NCBI GenBank assembly: GCA_028704165.1
Contig: JAQVLK010000007.1
Span: 1-44,480 of the forward strand
DNA length: 44,480 nt
Direction of reading: 5' to 3'
Origin: Candidatus Altimarinota bacterium
GTDB taxonomy: Bacteria; Patescibacteriota; Gracilibacteria; RBG-16-42-10; JAQVLK01
Of this stretch, positions 40,225 through 44,480 are shown piece by piece; within the stretch, counting starts at the first letter, position 1; the number at the start of each line of letters is the position of its first letter. The position numbers were made by a program, and so were the translations under genes. Under the pieces are notes generated by a model. The model made no database searches and had not been told where the DNA came from. It worked only from the letters and a program-made list of their open reading frames with translations.

Positions 40225-42003
40225 TTATGCTTGATAAAACGGCGCAAAAACAACATCCTCTACCAGGTATTCATCGTTGATTTTTAAGTCTCCTAGCTGG
40301 TAAACATCAGGAGCACTTAACTGTATTGCAACAGGCGTTGTCGAAGTTTCTGTCTCTAGTTTCAAGGTAAAACAAAAAATCTTATTATTAGAGTTTGTTA
40401 TTACAGGAAAGCGAATTCTGAAAAAGGCATTGTCTCTAATGTTAGAGACTTCTAGTGGTATTTGGTATAGGAGTGTTTTACAGTCGCTTTCATAGAATAA
40501 TAGCGTGTAAGGATCTTCAATTTTTCTGTAAAAAGTTGATAAGTATAAGTCTATCCCATTTAATTTTTGGTAGGGAGAAAGAAAGGTTTGGTAGAAACTG
40601 AAGCCAGGCGCAACTATTTGATAATTATTTTGATAAGGTTCAAGATCGAAACTAACATTAAAGGGATACTGTGTGTTTTCGAGGAAGGCAGTATTCCTTG
40701 AACTGCCGATGTCTTGCCCCACCAGCAAGGAATAGAGGTCTCTGATCTGAGAGGTTGTAAAAGAAGGATATGTTTTACTAAAATCAGAGACATAGTCATG
40801 ATAATTCATCGCGGCATTAAGCCTTGAGTAATTATCAATATATAGAGCTTGTCTTTCAAATTTGAAAGACCGTGCCTCAATTATCGACAGGTAAAAATAG
40901 AAAACCAAGAATATTACTAGTAATGTCGAAATGGCTTTCTTGTAATTAGTTAATCTTAATATGTTCATCGAAAAGAAGGAAAAATAGATTGCCAGTGGAA
41001 CAAAATAAATATGAAAATACCTGGACTCAAAACTTTGTTCAACACCAAATTTGAACCTACCAACTGATATTAAGAAAAAGGGAATTAAGTAAAATATTGC
41101 TAAAAAAAGAGTCGTCTTATAGAAATGATTTATGTCTTTTTTCCTATTCCAAAGCATAAAACCAGAGACGAAAAATAAGGTGTGAGATAAAAGTATCATT
41201 ATCACAGAAGGGCTGTAATCGAGGGGAAAAGGACGGCTTAGATTAACCAATGTTCCCATCAAGAAATAACTCAGTATTTGTGGAACCTCAGCGAGAGAAA
41301 CCGTGAGAGGCGCTACCGTATAGATAATTCTTGTAAAGTATGTATATATTGCTATGTTCAATATGAAGATAAATAAATAAGCCAAGCTTAAATATTTAGT
41401 TTGGGACTCCTTTCTAAATAAAAGATAATAAGCCACACAGACAAGTGGTAGCATAAGTCCCGTTGAGAAGAAATAAGCCTGCAGGAAGCAAAGGATGATA
41501 GATATTAGGAAACGTGTGAGTTTGCTATTCTCTAGATATTTTTGTAGAAAGAAAATCGACAGAAGGAAGGTAAGAGTATTTAAAATCGTACAGATCTGAA
41601 AATTCCAGACCAAAGTAGCATAATGAAATGGATTTACAATATAGATTAAAGCAGCCAAAATAGCATAAGAATGTGATTTCAAGATATTCGCACCTACCTT
41701 ATAGAGAACAAAGCCTGTTGAAGCGTGTGCCAATAAGCTAATGTAATTCGCCCATAAGGGATTGTTTTTGAAAAATACTAACTCCAAGTAATAGATAAGC
41801 TTGAAAAGTGGCAAAAAATGCTCGTTATGTGGCAACAGGAAGTTAAAATTGTTATACGCGAATTCCTTCACAAAATCCCATTCATCCCAAAAATAGTGGT
41901 AAAAGTTGAGTCTCCAAACAGCAACACTGACAAAAGTCATCAGCAGCAAAATTGTAATATTCGAACTCAGAATACGACTTAAATCTATTTTCTTCGCTGC
42001 CAT
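40225..42003 (-). CDS. GT-C-type membrane glycosyltransferase, paralogue 1
   Basis: 592 residues, same plan as its neighbour: FYHYFWDEWDFV and PHNEHFLPLFKLIYYLELVFF in the first loop, then NPFHYATLVWNFQICTILN, about ten helices and a soluble C-terminal domain. Similarity is strong across the membrane half and weaker in the C-terminal domain, as expected if the two copies now recognise different acceptors. The start overlaps the stop of the PHP gene by 19 bp. Confidence 0.75.
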   Translation of the reverse strand: MAAKKIDLSRILSSNITILLLMTFVSVAVWRLNFYHYFWDEWDFVKEFAYNNFNFLLPHNEHFLPLFKLIYYLELVFFKNNPLWANYISLLAHASTGFVLYKVGANILKSHSYAILAALIYIVNPFHYATLVWNFQICTILNTLTFLLSIFFLQKYLENSKLTRFLISIILCFLQAYFFSTGLMLPLVCVAYYLLFRKESQTKYLSLAYLFIFILNIAIYTYFTRIIYTVAPLTVSLAEVPQILSYFLMGTLVNLSRPFPLDYSPSVIMILLSHTLFFVSGFMLWNRKKDINHFYKTTLFLAIFYLIPFFLISVGRFKFGVEQSFESRYFHIYFVPLAIYFSFFSMNILRLTNYKKAISTLLVIFLVFYFYLSIIEARSFKFERQALYIDNYSRLNAAMNYHDYVSDFSKTYPSFTTSQIRDLYSLLVGQDIGSSRNTAFLENTQYPFNVSFDLEPYQNNYQIVAPGFSFYQTFLSPYQKLNGIDLYLSTFYRKIEDPYTLLFYESDCKTLLYQIPLEVSNIRDNAFFRIRFPVITNSNNKIFCFTLKLETETSTTPVAIQLSAPDVYQLGDLKINDEYLVEDVVFAPFYQA

Positions 42004-42635
42004 AATTTGCGTAATTTACTTTTAAATAAACCTAAGCGTGCTAATTTACACTCGGTCTTTGCCTTACTGAGTGAATCCAAAAATGCTGCCGGATCAGAAA
42101 TATCTGCAAGTTCCATAGTACTTTTCCCGATTTCTTCCGCGAAATGAGCGTCACTGCCAACAGTATGCAGAAGCTGATTGGTTTCAAAAAACCGCAAGGC
42201 TTGTTGATTCCACGAGTTGAACAGGCAACGACTATTAAAAACTTCAAGGAAGTCGAGCTTGTCTTTGATCCGTTCCAAAGAATCTCTCCTGAGCGCTTCT
42301 TTTCTGATCCTGTCAAAAGGGTGACTCACTCCCACCAGGCCTCCCTGTCTTCTCACAAGCTTGATGGTTTCTTCCGGACTTTTGAGAGCCGGTATCTTAC
42401 TTGTGAGAAAATAGGCAATCAATTCACCTTCGCTTGTCAGGATTTCTTCTCCTACAATCACAGTCAATTTATCAGAACTAATTTTTTGCAATGCCAAAGC
42501 ACCCTCAATACTGTTGTGATCGGTAATTGCTATACAGTTTATGCCTTTCTTGAGGCACCGTTCCAAAATCATGCTCAGCTCCAGGTCTGAACATTTAGAA
42601 AATTTTGTGTGGCAATGTAGTTCGCAAGTATACAT
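41985..42635 (-). CDS. PHP-domain metal-dependent phosphoesterase
   Basis: 216 residues starting at the ATG at 42635 (MYTCELHCHT), seven bases after the UbiA stop; a longer TTG start at 42671 would overlap UbiA and is less likely. Metal ligands of the PHP fold are visible: ELHCHTKFSKCSD (HxH), ITDHNSIEGA, VGEEI, GVSHPFD and VGSDAHFAEE. Family members are phosphatases or phosphodiesterases, including nucleotide- and sugar-phosphate-acting ones. Placed between a prenyltransferase and GT-C genes, it may remove a phosphate from a lipid-linked sugar precursor (inference). Confidence 0.84.
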   Translation of the reverse strand: MYTCELHCHTKFSKCSDLELSMILERCLKKGINCIAITDHNSIEGALALQKISSDKLTVIVGEEILTSEGELIAYFLTSKIPALKSPEETIKLVRRQGGLVGVSHPFDRIRKEALRRDSLERIKDKLDFLEVFNSRCLFNSWNQQALRFFETNQLLHTVGSDAHFAEEIGKSTMELADISDPAAFLDSLSKAKTECKLARLGLFKSKLRKLWQRRK

Positions 42636-42642
42636 TTTAGAC

Positions 42643-43530
42643 TTAAATTCCTGGTAGGCCGTAATAAACAAAGGCCACGTAAATCACCCACAATAGGGCA
42701 GTAAAAAAGATTTGCTTATCCTTAAGCAAAAGTTCTTCTGGCTTCTCGCAGTTTGCTTCTTTGTAAATCAGGAACATATATCTCAACAATACAAAAACTA
42801 CGAAGAAGGTGGAGTAGAGCAAATATGGTTTCGCTACTACCACAGTATAAAGCGCATAAGTGGCTATGGACATCATGATAGAGATCGATAGAGCGTGCTC
42901 TATAAAGTCTAGATTATACAACTTCAATACTTCTCTGCTGTCACTACCGTGCACAGCAACTAATTCCGTTCTGCGCTTACCCAGAACTAGAAATAAAGCG
43001 AGAAAGAAGGTGCAAAGGACTAACCAACTGGAGCTAGCTATTCCGATAGCCTTGGTGCCGGCAATAACACGCAAGAGATACATAGAGGCTACCAGCAAGA
43101 CTTCCAGCACAGCTACATGTTTTAGCTTCCATGAATAGAGAAAATTTAGCACAAAATAAATTAATAAAGCCAATAAAAACTTCAAAGGGAGATAGGAGGA
43201 TTGCCATAAAGCCAGTCCGGATAATAATAGGCCGAGGACAATAGCTGTTTTAACGGAAAGTTCTCCAGCAGCAATTGCCCTTTTCCTCTTTTCTGGATGC
43301 TGACGATCGCTTTCTATGTCTAAAATATCGTTAAATAGGTAGACAGAACTTGCTGCAAAACAAAAAGCTGTGAAGGCGATGAAGCTTCTTCCTGCAAGTG
43401 CTGGATCGAAAATATGTCCACTAAAAAGTAGTGGTGCAAAAACCAGCACGTTTTTGTGCCACTGCTGAACGCGCATAGCTTTTAAGAATATCTTGACGGT
43501 TTTCATAAGAGCGCTTAGATGCCGGTCCAT
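42643..43530 (-). CDS. UbiA-family prenyltransferase, decaprenyl-phosphate phosphoribosyltransferase-like
   Basis: 295 residues with about eight helices. It begins with MRVQQWHKNVLVFAPLLFSG and has the first Asp-rich motif NDILDIESDRQHPEKRKR, the pattern of mycobacterial Rv3806c-type enzymes that join 5-phosphoribose pyrophosphate to polyprenyl phosphate. This would be the entry step to a lipid-linked pentose donor. The second motif is degenerate by eye. ATG at 43530 overlaps a TATAAT box on the same strand (43534-43529); an internal Met at 43506 (MKTVKIF) is an alternative start that would suit such a promoter. Confidence 0.87.
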   Translation of the reverse strand: MDRHLSALMKTVKIFLKAMRVQQWHKNVLVFAPLLFSGHIFDPALAGRSFIAFTAFCFAASSVYLFNDILDIESDRQHPEKRKRAIAAGELSVKTAIVLGLLLSGLALWQSSYLPLKFLLALLIYFVLNFLYSWKLKHVAVLEVLLVASMYLLRVIAGTKAIGIASSSWLVLCTFFLALFLVLGKRRTELVAVHGSDSREVLKLYNLDFIEHALSISIMMSIATYALYTVVVAKPYLLYSTFFVVFVLLRYMFLIYKEANCEKPEELLLKDKQIFFTALLWVIYVAFVYYGLPGI

Positions 43531-43536
43531 TATACA

Positions 43537-43941
43537 CTAGAGACTTCCCTTGAACGAAAAATATTTATGACCAATAAAGCTGGTAAAAGCGACTGAACCT
43601 AAGGAAACTGCGTGGGCTAGTTCCTCGCTAAAGGCTATTATGCCAAAATACGGTAACAAAATCTCTTTCATAAGATAGCTGATTACTAGAATCTCGATAA
43701 AAGCTATCCCATTTATTATACAAAAGATGATAAATTGCTGGCTGGTACGAGCTGTTCCTCCCTTGAAGACAAATAGTTTGTTTAGAGAAAATGCTGTTAG
43801 AATACCAAGAACATATGCCAAACTGACGGCCAAGTAGAAATTCACAAAAAAACTAAAAGCTATTCTTGATAGAAAATTCACCAAAGCGGCTAGACCGGAG
43901 CTCAGAAAGAATTTCAAGAATTGTTTAGATAAGAAAGGCAT
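43537..43941 (-). CDS. GtrA-family membrane protein
   Basis: 134 residues, four membrane helices, with the family pattern FLSSGLAALVNFLSRIAFSFF, FSLNKLFVFKG and the ending IGHKYFSFKG. It is only distantly like the GtrA at 35878. In mycobacteria a GtrA protein (Rv3789) is encoded next to the decaprenyl-phosphoribose oxidising enzymes; here it sits between an FAD oxidoreductase and the UbiA-type enzyme, a comparable setting. Its ATG overlaps the preceding stop by one base (TAATG). Confidence 0.87.
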   Translation of the reverse strand: MPFLSKQFLKFFLSSGLAALVNFLSRIAFSFFVNFYLAVSLAYVLGILTAFSLNKLFVFKGGTARTSQQFIIFCIINGIAFIEILVISYLMKEILLPYFGIIAFSEELAHAVSLGSVAFTSFIGHKYFSFKGSL

Positions 43942-44480
43942 TATTCTTGAATTATTTGCTTAACGATCCTCTGCGCAAGCCGGATGCTTTCTGATTGTGA
44001 TCTGTCTTCCGGATAGTAATAAGAAGTATCTACCATATACAATCCTGCAATTTCACTTTTGATGGGAGGGAGCTTGTCCAGATATCCCATCTCGCAAACA
44101 GGTTGAGCATACTGATAGCGGAAAACGCGACTTCCCAATAGGTCTGTTTTTTCGAAACTTGAGTCGACTCTTTGCAGGCACTGTAGACTTTCCTGAATAA
44201 ACTTTTCATCACTGTTCTGATATTTTGAATGCGCGCGGTGCATATAAAATGGTATGTAGATGATCTTTTCCTTGAGAGGATTGAGGTTGCTAAACTCTAT
44301 TATTCCTGGGATTTCCATCTGTTCATCATTGACATTCATCCAGAAATTTTCACTAATGGCTCTCTTGCACTTCAGAATAACACAAGCTACAGCCACATTT
44401 TCGAGATTTTCCAATACTTTTAAACTGCTTGGCAATTGCTCGAAGAGCTGTGGAAGATAGGGCAGAGGAATCGTTGCAAT
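43941..44480 (-). CDS. FAD-dependent amine-oxidase-like oxidoreductase, C-terminal part
   Basis: The frame is open to the window edge, so only about the last 180 residues are present; a TTG at 44435 is not a real start, since coding sequence (IATIPLPYLPQLFEQL) continues upstream of it. The C-terminal pattern fits NAD(P)/FAD-dependent oxidoreductases of the amine oxidase/protoporphyrinogen oxidase group: VAVACVILKCKR, VFRYQYAQPVCEMGY and the FAD-binding IAGLYMVDTSYYYPEDRS. The substrate is unknown. Its neighbours (GtrA, UbiA) suggest action on a lipid-linked or nucleotide sugar, but a carotenoid- or lipid-type substrate is also possible. Confidence 0.72.
   Translation of the reverse strand: MATIPLPYLPQLFEQLPSSLKVLENLENVAVACVILKCKRAISENFWMNVNDEQMEIPGIIEFSNLNPLKEKIIYIPFYMHRAHSKYQNSDEKFIQESLQCLQRVDSSFEKTDLLGSRVFRYQYAQPVCEMGYLDKLPPIKSEIAGLYMVDTSYYYPEDRSQSESIRLAQRIVKQIIQE

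Noticed and set aside
42636-42671. TTG start extending the PHP protein into UbiA
   Set aside because: The ATG at 42635 follows the UbiA stop and starts right at the conserved LHCHT strand.
1-44480. Recoded TGA (Gracilibacteria-type code)
   Set aside because: TGA is the natural stop at several genes, for example the GT2 ending at 6381 and the ATGA overlaps at 24903-24906 and 26192-26195; no gene needs TGA to be read as an amino acid.

Overview
The window is an AT-rich stretch of a bacterial genome using the standard code (TGA is a real stop at several genes). Few genes have a Shine-Dalgarno sequence, spacers are short or filled with near-repeats, and GC-rich palindromes are scattered through it. 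This style, with a surface-glycan gene set and little central metabolism, fits a Patescibacteria/CPR-type genome, but no marker gene here proves the phylum. No plasmid, phage or transposase gene is seen.

Layout. 1-660: a tRNA-Val gene (minus strand) among duplicated and broken copies of itself, then a structured leader. 661-6928: a small membrane protein, a repeat-containing hypothetical, miaB, a large polytopic membrane protein, and a polyprenyl-phosphate-sugar-synthase-like GT2 with a DUF2304 partner. 7110-12812: dTDP-sugar genes rfbB, rfbD and rfbA, interrupted by metK and ahcY; metK has a consensus-like promoter and a clear SAM-I-type riboswitch. 12953-19750: two GT2 glycosyltransferases around two alkaline-phosphatase-superfamily enzymes, then the Wzm/Wzt polysaccharide ABC exporter. 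19747-21762 (minus): cysD-cysN, sulfate activation. 21904-31527 (plus): a 1000-residue methyltransferase/coiled-coil/GT2/GT2 protein, a WsaF-like glycosyltransferase, a TPR-like anchored protein, a CotH-kinase/beta-helix protein, a VTC-domain protein and a DUF4956 membrane protein. 31524-44480 (minus): a run of lipid-linked sugar and membrane genes: FAD oxidoreductase (cut by the window end), GtrA, UbiA-type prenyltransferase, PHP phosphoesterase, two tandem GT-C paralogues, a flippase-like/kinase fusion, a second GtrA, a zinc-ribbon methyltransferase, a DPM1-like GT2, a nucleotidyltransferase, a membrane protein and a HAD phosphatase.

How they may work together (inference). The closest known logic is ABC-transporter-dependent O-antigen or S-layer glycan assembly, as in the Geobacillus wsa cluster or E. 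coli O9a. dTDP-rhamnose feeds GT2/GT4 enzymes; chain growth is ended by a SAM-dependent methyl cap; Wzt recognises the capped end and Wzm exports it. Here the putative terminator (methyltransferase), ruler (coiled coil) and polymerase (two GT2 domains) lie in one polypeptide. The SAM supply and recycling genes (metK, ahcY) sit inside the sugar locus under a SAM riboswitch. rfbC, an initiating sugar-phosphate transferase, APS kinase and a sulfotransferase are not in the window.

The other theme is small repeats: palindromes inserted inside other palindromes and inside a tRNA copy, and a decapeptide-like micro-repeat that has entered three unrelated reading frames.
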